This document shows, in pieces, positions 10,579 to 18,643 of a DNA stretch of 64,000 bases. The DNA is from Ornithinimicrobium tianjinense (GTDB lineage: Bacteria; Actinomycetota; Actinomycetes; Actinomycetales; Dermatophilaceae): the NCBI RefSeq assembly GCF_014636495.1, contig NZ_BMEM01000001.1, positions 62,001 to 126,000 on the forward strand, in the 5' to 3' direction. The position numbers were made by a program, and so were the translations under genes. The notes below the pieces were generated by a model. It made no database searches, was not told where the DNA came from, and worked only from the letters and a program-made list of their open reading frames with translations. Numbering within the stretch: position 1 is the stretch's first letter; each line of letters opens with the position of its first letter.

Positions 10579-11820
10579 ATGTACCGCCAGCTCTTCTGGC
10601 CCGTCCTCGCACCGTCGATGCTCTTCTCCACCGGCGCTGGTGCCACGGTGCCGGTGATGGTGCTCGCTGCCGTGGAAGCGGGAGCCTCGACGGCCTTCGC
10701 CAGCCTCATCGTCGCCCTCGTCGGGGTCGTGGCCCTGCTGACCACGGTCTCCGCGGGTCAGCTCATCGACCGGCTGGGCGACCGTCGTGCGATGGCGCTC
10801 GCGACGGCCTGGGCCGCGGTGTCGATCGGCGGCACGGTGGTGGCCCTGGTCGGTGAGGCGCGGTGGTCCCTCGGTCTTTTCGTCCTGTCCGCCGTGCTCC
10901 GGGCCCCTGCCGTCAACGTCTGGAACCTCGCCCGACAGGCTCTGGTGGCCGACACCATGCCCACCGAGCAGCTCGGCCGGGCGATGACCGCGCTGGGCGG
11001 CACGATGCGCGTCGGCTCCCTCGTGGGTCCCCTGTGCGGCGCGCTGCTGCTCCTGCGGCTGCCGCTCTGGTCGGTCTACGTTTTCAGCCTGGTGTGCGCG
11101 CTGCTCTCCCTGGCGATCCTCTACAGCCCGCGCGGTGCCACGCTCGAAGGACATCGTCACCCGGTGGTCCCGCAGGAGGACGGCGACGCTGGCGCACCGG
11201 CCTCGGGTCGGGGCATCCGCTCCCTCCAGGTGCGCTGGCCCGCGGTGATCCTCGCCGGCGCCGCGATCTCGGCGCTCTCGCTGGTGAGGGTCTCCCACCC
11301 CGTGGTGCTGCAGGTCTGGGGCGTCCACCTCGGCCTGACCGCCTCCACCATCTCCCTGCTCGTCGCGCTGATCGCCACCATCGAGCTCGTCCTGATGTTC
11401 CCGGGCGGCTACCTCAAGGACCGGCTGGGGCGCGCACCCGTCCTCATCGCCTGCCTCACCCTGCTCGGGGCCAGCTTCGTGCTGATGCCGCTGCTGCCCA
11501 ACGTGCCCGGGCTCGTCGGCGCGGTCGTCGTCGCCGCCGTCGGCAACGGCCTCGGTGCCGGGATCAACATGACGATCGGGGCCGACCTGAGCCCGCCCGT
11601 GGGCCGCGGCCGCTTCCTCGGCGTCTGGGCGGTGTTCAGCAACGTCGGCGTCGTCGCGGGGCCCGGCCTCGTGGCAGCCGTGCTCGTCGTGGCCAGCGTC
11701 CAGGCAGCCCTGCTCGGCATCGCGGCAGTAGCCCTGGGCGGAGCCCTGTGGATGGCCGCCTGGGCCAGGACGGTGGACCTGCCCCGGGGCACCGGGCGCG
11801 GCATACCATCAGGACCATGA
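10579..11820 (+). CDS. MFS transporter, 12-helix
   Basis: 413 residues with 12 predicted membrane helices and MFS loop motifs GQLIDRLGDRRA (after helix 2) and GYLKDRLGRAP (after helix 8), consistent with a drug/metabolite:H+ antiporter. ATG at 10579 follows a strong GAGGAGG site. Upstream is a palindromic operator candidate, so expression may be inducible. The stop overlaps the ATG of the HhH-GPD gene (ATGA). Substrate is not predictable from sequence. Confidence 0.85.
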   Translation: MYRQLFWPVLAPSMLFSTGAGATVPVMVLAAVEAGASTAFASLIVALVGVVALLTTVSAGQLIDRLGDRRAMALATAWAAVSIGGTVVALVGEARWSLGLFVLSAVLRAPAVNVWNLARQALVADTMPTEQLGRAMTALGGTMRVGSLVGPLCGALLLLRLPLWSVYVFSLVCALLSLAILYSPRGATLEGHRHPVVPQEDGDAGAPASGRGIRSLQVRWPAVILAGAAISALSLVRVSHPVVLQVWGVHLGLTASTISLLVALIATIELVLMFPGGYLKDRLGRAPVLIACLTLLGASFVLMPLLPNVPGLVGAVVVAAVGNGLGAGINMTIGADLSPPVGRGRFLGVWAVFSNVGVVAGPGLVAAVLVVASVQAALLGIAAVALGGALWMAAWARTVDLPRGTGRGIPSGP

Positions 11821-12398
11821 CGGACACCCTGCACCTGGTCGGAGACCCCGAGGCGGACCGGATCCTCGCCGAGCACCCGTTCGCCCTGCTCACCGGCATG
11901 CTGCTCGACCAGCAGATCCCGATGGAGGTGGCCTTCGACGGTCCGCGCAAGATCGTGGAGCGGCTGGGCTCCGTCGACCCGGACCGGATCGCCGCCACCG
12001 ACCCCGACGACTTCATCGCCCTCTGCGCGACTCCTCCTGCGGTGCACCGGTTCCCGAAGTCCATGGGCCAGCGCGTCCACGACCTGGCCGGTGCCGTGGT
12101 GCGCGACTACGGCGGCGACACGGCTGCGATCTGGACGCAGGGCGACCCTGACGGCAAGGAGATCCTCAGGCGGCTCAAGGCGCTGCCGGGCTTCGGTGAC
12201 CAGAAGGCCCGCATCTTCCTTGCCCTGCTCGGCAAGCAGCGCGGCCTCCAGGCACCCGGGTGGCGCGAGGCCGCCGGCGACTACGGTCGCGACGGCGCCC
12301 GGATGTCGATCGCCGACGTCACCGATGCCGAGACCCTGCAGCAGGTGCGTGCCTACAAGAAGGAGAAGAAGGCGGCCGCCAAGGCTGCCAAGGCGTGA
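11817..12398 (+). CDS. HhH-GPD-type DNA repair protein (TIGR03252-like)
   Basis: 193 residues. Contains a helix-hairpin-helix segment (LPGFGDQKARIF, about 127) and the upstream MLLDQQIPM region characteristic of a small actinobacterial HhH-GPD family related to base-excision DNA glycosylases. The C-terminus ends in a Lys/Ala-rich tail that could bind DNA. It lacks a C-terminal Fe-S cluster motif, unlike EndoIII/MutY. Translation is probably coupled to the MFS gene before (ATGA) and the MFS gene after (GTGA). Base specificity is unknown. Confidence 0.8.
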   Translation: MTDTLHLVGDPEADRILAEHPFALLTGMLLDQQIPMEVAFDGPRKIVERLGSVDPDRIAATDPDDFIALCATPPAVHRFPKSMGQRVHDLAGAVVRDYGGDTAAIWTQGDPDGKEILRRLKALPGFGDQKARIFLALLGKQRGLQAPGWREAAGDYGRDGARMSIADVTDAETLQQVRAYKKEKKAAAKAAKA

Positions 12399-13606
12399 GG
12401 CGCCCCAGCCCGGGCGAGAGCACTCCCGGCGGGAGTCCTGACGCGAGCATCTGGACCGTGCCGGGCATGCCCGCACTCGCCTTCCTCTCGTTCATGGGCT
12501 TCTCCGGGTATGCCGCTCTCCTGCCCGTCGCCCCGCTGTGGGCGGTGCACGGCGGCGCGGATTCCGCCGGCGCCGGGCTGGTCAACTTCGTGCTGCTGGC
12601 GACGACGGTCGCCACGCAGTTCCTCGTGCCGGCGCTGGTGCGTCGCATCGGTTGGGGCGCCACCCTCACGCTGTCGCTGGTGCTGCTCGGCCTACCCGCC
12701 CTCCTGCACGTGCTCTCCGATGGACTGGGCGTCGTCCTCCTGCTCTCGGGCGTCCGGGGCGTCGGCTTCGGCATCCTGACGGTGGCCGCCAGCGCGGCAG
12801 CCGTCCTGCTCGTCGACCCGGCTCGGCGCGGTGCGGCGGTCGGGGCCTACTCCCTCGCCCTCGCCACCCCGAACGTGCTGCTCATGCCGGTCGGCGGCTG
12901 GATCGCCGAGGCGTGGGCCTTCTGGCCGGTGTTCGTGCTGAGCGCGCTGCCGCTGGTGGGGCTCCCCGCGAGCTGGGCCCTGGCCCGTCATCTGCCCGTG
13001 CGAGCGACCCACGACAGCCGGCACCCCGAGCCGGACGGGGCGCCCGCCGGGCTCGCCACCTATCTCGTGATCCTGCCGCCCAGCCTGGTCCTCATGGCCA
13101 TCACGCTGGCGGGCGGGGCGCTCATCACCTTCGCGCCGCAGATGGTGGCCGTGCCCTGGTTGTCCGCAGCAGGGCTGTTCGCCTTCGGGCTGGTGTCCAC
13201 GGTTGTGAGGTGGCGGGTGGGCGGGCTGGCCGACCGGTGGGGCTCAGGCCGCCTGGCATGGCCCTTCGTGCTGCTGGCCGTGCTGGGGCTGCTCGCCGTG
13301 TCCCGGCTCGTCGACCAGCAGGTCGTGGCGGACCGGCTGCTGGCCTGGCTGGCGGCCTGCGGGCTGGTCGGGGCGGCCTACGGTGCTCTGCAGAGCCTGA
13401 CGATGATCCGTGCCTTCGAGGCCGCGGGGCCGCGCCGCGTGGGCGCGGCGAGCGCCGTCTGGAACGCCGGCTTCGACACCGGCACCGCCACCGGGTCGGT
13501 CCTCGTCGGCGCGCTCGCCGTCGGCTGGGGGTTCGGTGCGGGTATGGCGATCACGGCCGGTCTGGTCCTGTTGACGCTGCCGCTCGCTCTCCCGGCGCGC
13601 CGCTGA
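12395..13606 (+). CDS. MFS transporter
   Basis: 403 residues with about 12 membrane helices. MFS hallmarks are a helix-4 region with GVRGVGFGILTVAASA and the helix 8-9 loop GGLADRWGSGRLA. GTG at 12395 overlaps the preceding stop (GTGA) and is chosen because the true hydrophobic start follows about 25 residues later. YfcJ/arabinose-efflux-like in general build; no substrate can be assigned. Last gene of a co-directional run that begins with the LprG-like gene; an intergenic block of palindromes follows. Confidence 0.82.
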   Translation: MRRPSPGESTPGGSPDASIWTVPGMPALAFLSFMGFSGYAALLPVAPLWAVHGGADSAGAGLVNFVLLATTVATQFLVPALVRRIGWGATLTLSLVLLGLPALLHVLSDGLGVVLLLSGVRGVGFGILTVAASAAAVLLVDPARRGAAVGAYSLALATPNVLLMPVGGWIAEAWAFWPVFVLSALPLVGLPASWALARHLPVRATHDSRHPEPDGAPAGLATYLVILPPSLVLMAITLAGGALITFAPQMVAVPWLSAAGLFAFGLVSTVVRWRVGGLADRWGSGRLAWPFVLLAVLGLLAVSRLVDQQVVADRLLAWLAACGLVGAAYGALQSLTMIRAFEAAGPRRVGAASAVWNAGFDTGTATGSVLVGALAVGWGFGAGMAITAGLVLLTLPLALPARR

Positions 13607-13644
13607 GCACGCGGACGAGGGCGTGAGGTGTCGACGGCCCACCG

Positions 13645-13714
13645 AGTGCGGTCACGCTGCCCTGACCTTCATCGCCTTGCAGCGTGATGAAGGTCCTCCT
13701 GACCTGACCGCACT
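13645..13714. repeat. 70-bp palindromic element, copy 1
   Basis: Outer inverted repeat AGTGCGGTCA (13645-13654) / TGACCGCACT (13705-13714), inner inverted repeat GACCTTCATC (13664-13673) / GATGAAGGTC (13686-13695), and an overlapping alternative pair CACGCTG / CAGCGTG. The 27 bases of its right arm (from GATGAAGG) match copy 2 at about 14965-14991 with three differences. It lies just after the MFS stop and before the convergent DUF559 gene, so it may also serve as a terminator. Confidence 0.75.
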
Positions 13715-13751
13715 TCCGGGCCCCGGAACCTGACCGACCGTCCACGACGGG

Positions 13752-13829
13752 CATCGTGCCCGGGCATCTCGCACTGGCACCCCGCACTGGCATCGTGCGC
13801 TGGCACCTCGCACTGGCATCTCGCACTGG
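13752..13829. repeat. 13-bp tandem direct repeat, five units plus a degenerate sixth
   Basis: Units at 13765, 13778, 13791, 13804 and 13817, consensus CAYCTCGCACTGG; the unit before them (13752-13764) is degenerate. The array is intergenic, downstream of two convergent genes. The open frame through it is not a plausible protein. It resembles iterons or a minisatellite; no replication gene is nearby. Confidence 0.8.
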
Positions 13830-13867
13830 CTCGTCGGTCCTGCGCGCAGGGGCCGCTGAGCCGGACC

Positions 13868-14824
13868 TCACGCTCGGGACGTGTCAGCGGCGAGGGCCGC
13901 CTCGAGCATCGCCCTCACCTTTGCCGGCGAGGAGAGGTCGGCCCACACGAGCCGGACGACGGTGTACCCGGCCCGCTGCAGCCCCATCTCCCTGCGCTTC
14001 TCCAGGAGCAGAGCCTCACGGTCGGTGTACTTGACCATGCCGTCGATCTCCACGATCACCCGCGTGCCTCGCAGGAGAAAGTCCACCCGACCCAGAAACT
14101 CACCCGCGTCGTCACGGATGACGACCTGCGGCACCGGGTCGAAGCCCAGAGCCTGGAGCAACAACCTGCTCCGGGTCTCGGCGGCCGACTCGGACCGCGC
14201 GTCCATGAGCTCGACGGCGCGCGCGAAGGTCGCGTGCACGGGGTGGTGCCTGTGCGTGTCGGCCGTTCGGCGGAGGTCGTCGACGGTCACGAGCTGCTGG
14301 TGGAGAGCGGCATCACCGACCACGACCGCCTCGTCGCGTCCGTGCAGCTCGGCGACCCCCATCACGGCCAGGCGGGGCTCGACCACCTGCACGCCGTTCA
14401 GGACGGTGGGGTCGGCATCGACATACCCGGTGTGGATCGTGTAGCCCGTCCGCTTCCTGTGCTGGCCGGCACCGAGGCGGCAGCCGTGCACCCTGTCCGG
14501 CTCGAGGGTCAGCGGCAGCCCGTGCATGAGGGCGGCTGTGGTGTGGCTCACCAGGACGCGGGGCGGCCAGGTCCGGGCGATCGCGGTGGCAGCCAGCACA
14601 TGGCGCCCGGCCGCGTCGGCCGCCTGGTAGCGATCGAGGTCCACGAAGGCCGCCCGACCCACGCGCAGGAGCACCTTGCCGGCCAGCAGCTGGCGGGTCG
14701 GACCCCCGCCCGCGCCGAAGGCCGACAGGTCGGCCGCGGTGAGGGTGCCGGCGTGAGCGTCGAGCCCTGAGCGCACGAGCGTGAGGAGTCCGGGCGCGAG
14801 GGCGGGAGGTGGGGTCTGCGGCAT
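13868..14824 (-). CDS. AbiEi-like N-terminus / DUF559 endonuclease-like protein
   Basis: 318 residues. The N-terminal part (about 25-190) resembles the winged-helix antitoxin domain and following region of AbiEi-type proteins. The C-terminal 100 residues form a DUF559/Vsr-like nuclease fold: ETRSRLLLQALG, GRVDFLL, VIVEIDG (the D...ExD of a PD-(D/E)XK core) and a closing VVRLVWADL strand. This two-part family is common and multicopy in actinobacteria. No AbiEii nucleotidyltransferase toxin is adjacent, so it is not an evident toxin-antitoxin pair. It is bracketed by two copies of a palindromic element, which suggests a recombination-prone locus. Function is unproven. Confidence 0.75.
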   Translation of the reverse strand: MPQTPPPALAPGLLTLVRSGLDAHAGTLTAADLSAFGAGGGPTRQLLAGKVLLRVGRAAFVDLDRYQAADAAGRHVLAATAIARTWPPRVLVSHTTAALMHGLPLTLEPDRVHGCRLGAGQHRKRTGYTIHTGYVDADPTVLNGVQVVEPRLAVMGVAELHGRDEAVVVGDAALHQQLVTVDDLRRTADTHRHHPVHATFARAVELMDARSESAAETRSRLLLQALGFDPVPQVVIRDDAGEFLGRVDFLLRGTRVIVEIDGMVKYTDREALLLEKRREMGLQRAGYTVVRLVWADLSSPAKVRAMLEAALAADTSRA

Positions 14825-14919
14825 GAGACCACTGTGCCGATGCTGATCGAGGCATGGCCCGGGTTATCCACAGGGAGGCGACCGACATCACCGTCCGGAC
14901 CTCGCCGGCTCGGTCGCCT

Positions 14920-14997
14920 GGCAGGTGCGGTCACCCCTCCCGGACCTACCTCACGCTCTGGTGCGATGAAGGTCGCCCTGACGTGACCGCAGCTGCC
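14920..14997. repeat. ~78-bp palindromic element, copy 2
   Basis: Arms GGCAG-GTGCGGTCAC and GTGACCGC-AGCTGCC; core TGCGGTCAC at 14926-14934 and GTGACCGCA at 14983-14991. Right arm nearly identical to copy 1 (13645-13714), left arm diverged in its middle. It occupies most of the 217-base gap between the DUF559 gene start and the xthA stop; I see nothing else there. Confidence 0.72.
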
Positions 14998-15041
14998 GAG
15001 GTGGTCGGACATCGTCGTGCTGGGTAGCCGAGGTGGGGCGG

Positions 15042-15836
15042 CTAGACGTCGGCCACGTCCACCACGACCGGCGCGTGGTCCGAGGCGCCCTTGCCCTTGC
15101 GCTCGTCGCGGTCGATGAACGCCTGCTCGACCCTCGCCGCGAGCGCGGGGGAGCCGAGGCAGAAGTCGATCCGCATGCCGCGGCGCTTGGGGAAGGCCAG
15201 CTGCGTGTAGTCCCAGTAGGTGAAGGTCCCCGGCCCGGGAGTGTGCTCGCGCGTCACGTCGGCGAACCCGGCCTCGACGACCCCGGCGAAGGCAGCGCGC
15301 TCCTGCGGCGAGGTGTGCGTCTTGCCTGCGTAGTACTCGACCGACCACACGTCGTCGTCGGTGGGAGCGATGTTCCAGTCACCCATCAGCGCGACGGCCG
15401 CGCCGGGGTCGTCGGCCAGCCACCCGCGGCCGGCGTCCCGGAGCGCCGCGAGCCAGTCCAGCTTGTAGAGCAGGTGCGGGTCGGCCAGCGAGCGGCCGTT
15501 GGGCACGTAGAGCGACCACACGCGCACGCCGCCGCAGGTCGCCCCGAGCGCCCTGGCCTCGGCCTCGGCAGGCTCGCCCCACCCCGGCTGGCCCGGGAAG
15601 CCGACCTCGACGTCCTCCAGGCCCACCCGGCTCACGACCGCGACGCCGTTCCACTGGCTGTACCCGACGTGCGCGACGTCATACCCGGCTGCCTGGAACG
15701 GCATCATCGGGAACTGGTCGTCGCGGCACTTGGTCTCCTGCAGCGCGAGGACGTCCACGTCGTGCCGCTCGAGGAAGGCGACCGCCCGGTCGACGCGGGA
15801 GCGGATGCTGTTGCAGTTCCAGGTGGCGATGCGCAC
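15042..15836 (-). CDS. xthA: Exodeoxyribonuclease III (class II AP endonuclease)
   Basis: 264 residues, the family's length. EEP-fold motifs are complete: TWNCNSIR (metal Asn, residue 7), LQETKC (catalytic Glu, about 34), YVPNGR with the catalytic Tyr (about 110), GDWNIAP (Asp/Asn, about 150) and the C-terminal SDHAPVVVD. It cleaves DNA 5' to abasic sites and has 3' repair exonuclease activity, acting in base excision repair. ATG start at 15836. A second AP endonuclease of the other fold (nfo) lies 0.5 kb away in divergent orientation. Confidence 0.95.
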   Translation of the reverse strand: MRIATWNCNSIRSRVDRAVAFLERHDVDVLALQETKCRDDQFPMMPFQAAGYDVAHVGYSQWNGVAVVSRVGLEDVEVGFPGQPGWGEPAEAEARALGATCGGVRVWSLYVPNGRSLADPHLLYKLDWLAALRDAGRGWLADDPGAAVALMGDWNIAPTDDDVWSVEYYAGKTHTSPQERAAFAGVVEAGFADVTREHTPGPGTFTYWDYTQLAFPKRRGMRIDFCLGSPALAARVEQAFIDRDERKGKGASDHAPVVVDVADV

Positions 15837-15869
15837 CCGGCCAGCCTAGGCGCCGCTGGGTGGCTGGCC

Positions 15870-16286
15870 TCAGGGGCGGGTGATCCTGCGCAGTGCCAGG
15901 AGGTATGCCGCGCGCACGGCCGGGCGCGCCAGCGCCACCAGGCGGTCGGGGAGTCCCGTGACCTCGTAGCGCTGCCTCCAGCGCAACCGGGTCCCACCCG
16001 GCGCCGGCTCGAGGGTGGCCTCGATGCGACCGCCGAGCGGCCGGCCGACCTTCTCCACCACGCACCGGTGAGGCGGCTCCCACTCACGCACGACCATCAC
16101 GTCGTCGACGTGGAGCGGCCCCAGCCGGGTCCGGCCGACGAAGCGTGCGCCCCGGTCCAGCGGCCCGCCGCTCACCACGGTGAGGGGGACGGCGTCGGTA
16201 TGCCGGTCCAGGTCCCACAACCTCTCCCAGACCTCGGCCGGAGACCCGGAGACGGACAGGTCGATCGCGAAGGCGGGCAGCGGCAT
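15870..16286 (-). CDS. SRPBCC-fold (START-like) protein
   Basis: 138 residues with the polyketide-cyclase/START helix-grip pattern: AIDLSVSGSPAEVWERLWDL at the N-terminus, GGPLDRGARFVGR in the middle and a long C-terminal helix (LPDRLVALARPAVRAAYLLALRRI). Such proteins bind a hydrophobic ligand; no catalytic role is evident. ATG start at 16286. Its stop lies 33 bases before the xthA start, so the two may be co-transcribed, with no obvious functional link. Confidence 0.75.
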   Translation of the reverse strand: MPLPAFAIDLSVSGSPAEVWERLWDLDRHTDAVPLTVVSGGPLDRGARFVGRTRLGPLHVDDVMVVREWEPPHRCVVEKVGRPLGGRIEATLEPAPGGTRLRWRQRYEVTGLPDRLVALARPAVRAAYLLALRRITRP

Positions 16287-16338
16287 ACCCCGAGCGTAGG
16301 GGCGAGGGCACGTCGGTGCGCCCGCCTACGATGAGGGC

Positions 16339-17136
16339 ATGAGCGCACTGCCCCTGGGAGCCCACGTCGAGCAGACCGATCCTGTCGCCGAGGCGGTGGC
16401 CCGGCAGGTGCCGCTGGTGCAGTTCTTCCTGGGTGACCCGCAGAGCTACAAGGGCCCGAAGGTGCTCTTCGAAGGCGGGGCGCCGGCGCTGCGGGCCGCG
16501 GCGGAGGAGGCCGGCGTCGACCTCTACGTCCACGCGCCCTACCTCGTCAACGTGGCCACGTTGAACAACCGCATCCGCATCCCGTCCCGCAAGCTGCTCC
16601 AGCAGCACATGGATGCGGCTGCGGAGATCGGCGCCAAGGGCCTCATCGTGCACGGCGGGCACGTCAACGTCGAGGACGACCCGGCGAAGGGGTTCGACAA
16701 CTGGCGCAAGGCGATCGAGGCGACGGACATCAAGGTCCCGCTCCTCATCGAGAACACTGCGGGCGGCGACAACGCGATGGCACGCCACCTCGACCGCATC
16801 GCGATGCTCTGGGACGCGGTGGGACGCGCCGAGGGCGCCGACCAGGTGGGCTTCTGCCTCGACACCTGCCACGCCTGGGCAGGCGGGATCGAGCTGGGCG
16901 ACGCGGTCGAGCGCATCCGTGCGATCACGGGTCGCATCGACCTGCTGCACTGCAACGACTCGCGGGACGGGGCGGGCTCGGGCGCGGACCGGCACACCAA
17001 CCTCGGCTCCGGCCAGGTGCCGCCCGACGAGCTCGCGGACGTCGTGCGGGCCGCCGGTGCGCCGGTCGTCCTGGAGACCCCGGGTGGTGCGGTCGAGCAC
17101 CTCGCGGACCTCGACTGGCTGCGCGAGCGTCTCTGA
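16339..17136 (+). CDS. nfo: Deoxyribonuclease IV (endonuclease IV family)
   Basis: 265 residues, TIM-barrel AP endonuclease 2 family. Family motifs: LGAHV (His), YVHAPYLVNVA, GLIVHGGH (His metal ligands, about 110), LLIENTAGG (Glu), GFCLDTCHAWAGG (Asp/His, the family signature, about 175), LLHCNDS and DRHTNLGSGQV (His). These give the trinuclear zinc site for cleaving DNA at abasic sites. ATG at 16339. The SDR gene starts 1 base after its stop. Confidence 0.93.
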   Translation: MSALPLGAHVEQTDPVAEAVARQVPLVQFFLGDPQSYKGPKVLFEGGAPALRAAAEEAGVDLYVHAPYLVNVATLNNRIRIPSRKLLQQHMDAAAEIGAKGLIVHGGHVNVEDDPAKGFDNWRKAIEATDIKVPLLIENTAGGDNAMARHLDRIAMLWDAVGRAEGADQVGFCLDTCHAWAGGIELGDAVERIRAITGRIDLLHCNDSRDGAGSGADRHTNLGSGQVPPDELADVVRAAGAPVVLETPGGAVEHLADLDWLRERL

Positions 17137-17137
17137 C

Positions 17138-17911
17138 GTGGCCACCGCACTCGTCACCGGAGCGACGGCCGGTCTGGGCCGAGAGTTCGCCGAGCAGCTG
17201 GCCGCACGCGGCGACGACCTCGTGCTGGTCGCCCGCGACGCGCAGCGTCTCGAGCAGGTGGCCGCCGACCTCCGGGCGGCTCACGGGGTCCAGGTGCGCG
17301 TGCTGCCTGCGGACCTTACCCACCGCGCGCAGCTGCACGCCGTCGCCGAGGTGCTCGCTGACCGCTCCGCGCCCGTCGACCTGCTGGTCAACAACGCCGG
17401 CTTCGGCTCGCGCCGGGGGTTCGTGTCCAACGCGCTGGAGGAGGAGGAGGCGGCGGTCGACCTCATGGTCCGTGCCGTCATGGTGCTCAGCCACGCCGCG
17501 GCCGGGGCGATGCGCGAGCGTGGTCGAGGCTCGATCCTCAACGTCTCGTCGGTCGCGTCGTTCGCGGCGATGGGCCACTACTCGGCGATCAAGTCCTACG
17601 TCACGGTCTTCTCCGAGGCCCTGGCCACCGAGCTGGGCCCGCACGGCGTGAGGGTGTCGGCACTGTGCCCCGGGTTCACCCGCACGGAGTTCCACGACCG
17701 GGCCGAGATGAACATGTCCCGGCTGCCCGAGGCGCTCTGGCTCGACGCGCCCTCCGTGGTCCGTGACGGCCTGGCGTCGGTGGCGGCCGGCCAGGTCGTG
17801 AGCGTGCCCGGTCCGCAGTACAAGGTCCTCGTCGGTCTGCTGCGCGTCGTGCCCCGCCGGATCACCCGACGGGTCGCCGGCGAGCTCGCCGCCCGGAGGC
17901 GGCGTCGGTGA
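17138..17911 (+). CDS. Short-chain dehydrogenase/reductase
   Basis: 257 residues, classical SDR fold. NAD(P)-binding TGATAGLG (about 7), structural NNAG (about 84), catalytic Ser in LNVSSVAS (about 137) and YSAIK (Tyr/Lys, about 150). An Arg after strand 2 (VARDAQRLE) favours NADPH. GTG start at 17138, 1 base after the nfo stop, so translation is coupled to nfo. The basic C-terminal stretch (RRITRRVAGELAARRRRR) is unusual for a soluble SDR and could aid membrane or nucleic-acid association. Substrate unknown. Confidence 0.85.
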   Translation: MATALVTGATAGLGREFAEQLAARGDDLVLVARDAQRLEQVAADLRAAHGVQVRVLPADLTHRAQLHAVAEVLADRSAPVDLLVNNAGFGSRRGFVSNALEEEEAAVDLMVRAVMVLSHAAAGAMRERGRGSILNVSSVASFAAMGHYSAIKSYVTVFSEALATELGPHGVRVSALCPGFTRTEFHDRAEMNMSRLPEALWLDAPSVVRDGLASVAAGQVVSVPGPQYKVLVGLLRVVPRRITRRVAGELAARRRRR

Positions 17912-17978
17912 GCGTCGATGCTGACGTGCGGACGCTGACGTTGCGGCCCTGAAGGGGGCGGCGACTACGCTGCCTGCC

Positions 17979-18524
17979 ATGACTGGCACCCGCGAGCGTC
18001 TGCGCGAGCTCATCACCGACAAGGCCATCGTCCACGGCAGGGTCACCCTGTCCTCGGGCAAGGAGGCCGACTACTACGTCGACCTGCGCCGGATCACGCT
18101 GGACGGGGAGGCGGCACCGCTCGTCGGCGACGTCATGCTCGACCTGGTCGAGGACCTGAGGGTCGAGGCCGTCGGCGGCCTCACGATGGGCGCCGACCCC
18201 GTCGCCACCGCGATGCTGCACGCGGCCCACCGGCGCGGTGAGCGGCTCGACGCCTTCGTGGTCCGCAAGGCCGAGAAGGCGCACGGGCTCCAGCGACGCA
18301 TCGAGGGCCCGGACATCACCGGACGCCGGGTGCTCGTCGTCGAGGACACCTCCACCACGGGCGGCTCGCCGCTGACCGCCGTCGAGGCCTGCCGGGAGGC
18401 CGGTGCCGAGGTCGTGGCGGTGGCCGTCATCGCCGACCGCAGCAGCGGCGCCGAGGAGAAGATCCGGGAGGCCGGCGTCGACTACCGCGCCGCCTACACC
18501 CTGGCCGACCTCGGTCTCGCCTGA
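17979..18524 (+). CDS. pyrE: Orotate phosphoribosyltransferase
   Basis: 181 residues. Type I PRTase: the PRPP loop VLVVEDTSTTGGS (about 109) carries the Glu-Asp pair, and the orotate-binding N-terminus has TLSSGKEADYYVDLR (about 24). The flexible catalytic loop contains RKAEKAHG. Makes orotidine 5'-phosphate from orotate and PRPP in pyrimidine synthesis. ATG at 17979; no other pyr gene is adjacent. A strong hairpin terminator follows. Confidence 0.94.
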   Translation: MTGTRERLRELITDKAIVHGRVTLSSGKEADYYVDLRRITLDGEAAPLVGDVMLDLVEDLRVEAVGGLTMGADPVATAMLHAAHRRGERLDAFVVRKAEKAHGLQRRIEGPDITGRRVLVVEDTSTTGGSPLTAVEACREAGAEVVAVAVIADRSSGAEEKIREAGVDYRAAYTLADLGLA

Positions 18525-18566
18525 CGGGCCCCCAGCAACGAGCCTGGGAAGCCTCCGAGCCGACGA

Positions 18567-18603
18567 CGAGGCCCCCGCACCTTCCCCGGGTGCGGGGGCC
18601 TCG
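18567..18603. terminator. Bidirectional hairpin terminator between pyrE and the NlpC/P60 gene
   Basis: 15-base inverted repeat CGAGGCCCCCGCACC / GGTGCGGGGGCCTCG with a 7-base loop between two convergent genes. Confidence 0.85.
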
Positions 18604-18643
18604 CCGTGCCAGAGGGGCGGCCGACGCTCGGCCGGGGGACAGG

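Noticed and set aside
13752-13829. CRISPR array
   Set aside because: Repeat units are contiguous 13-mers without spacers, and no cas genes are present.
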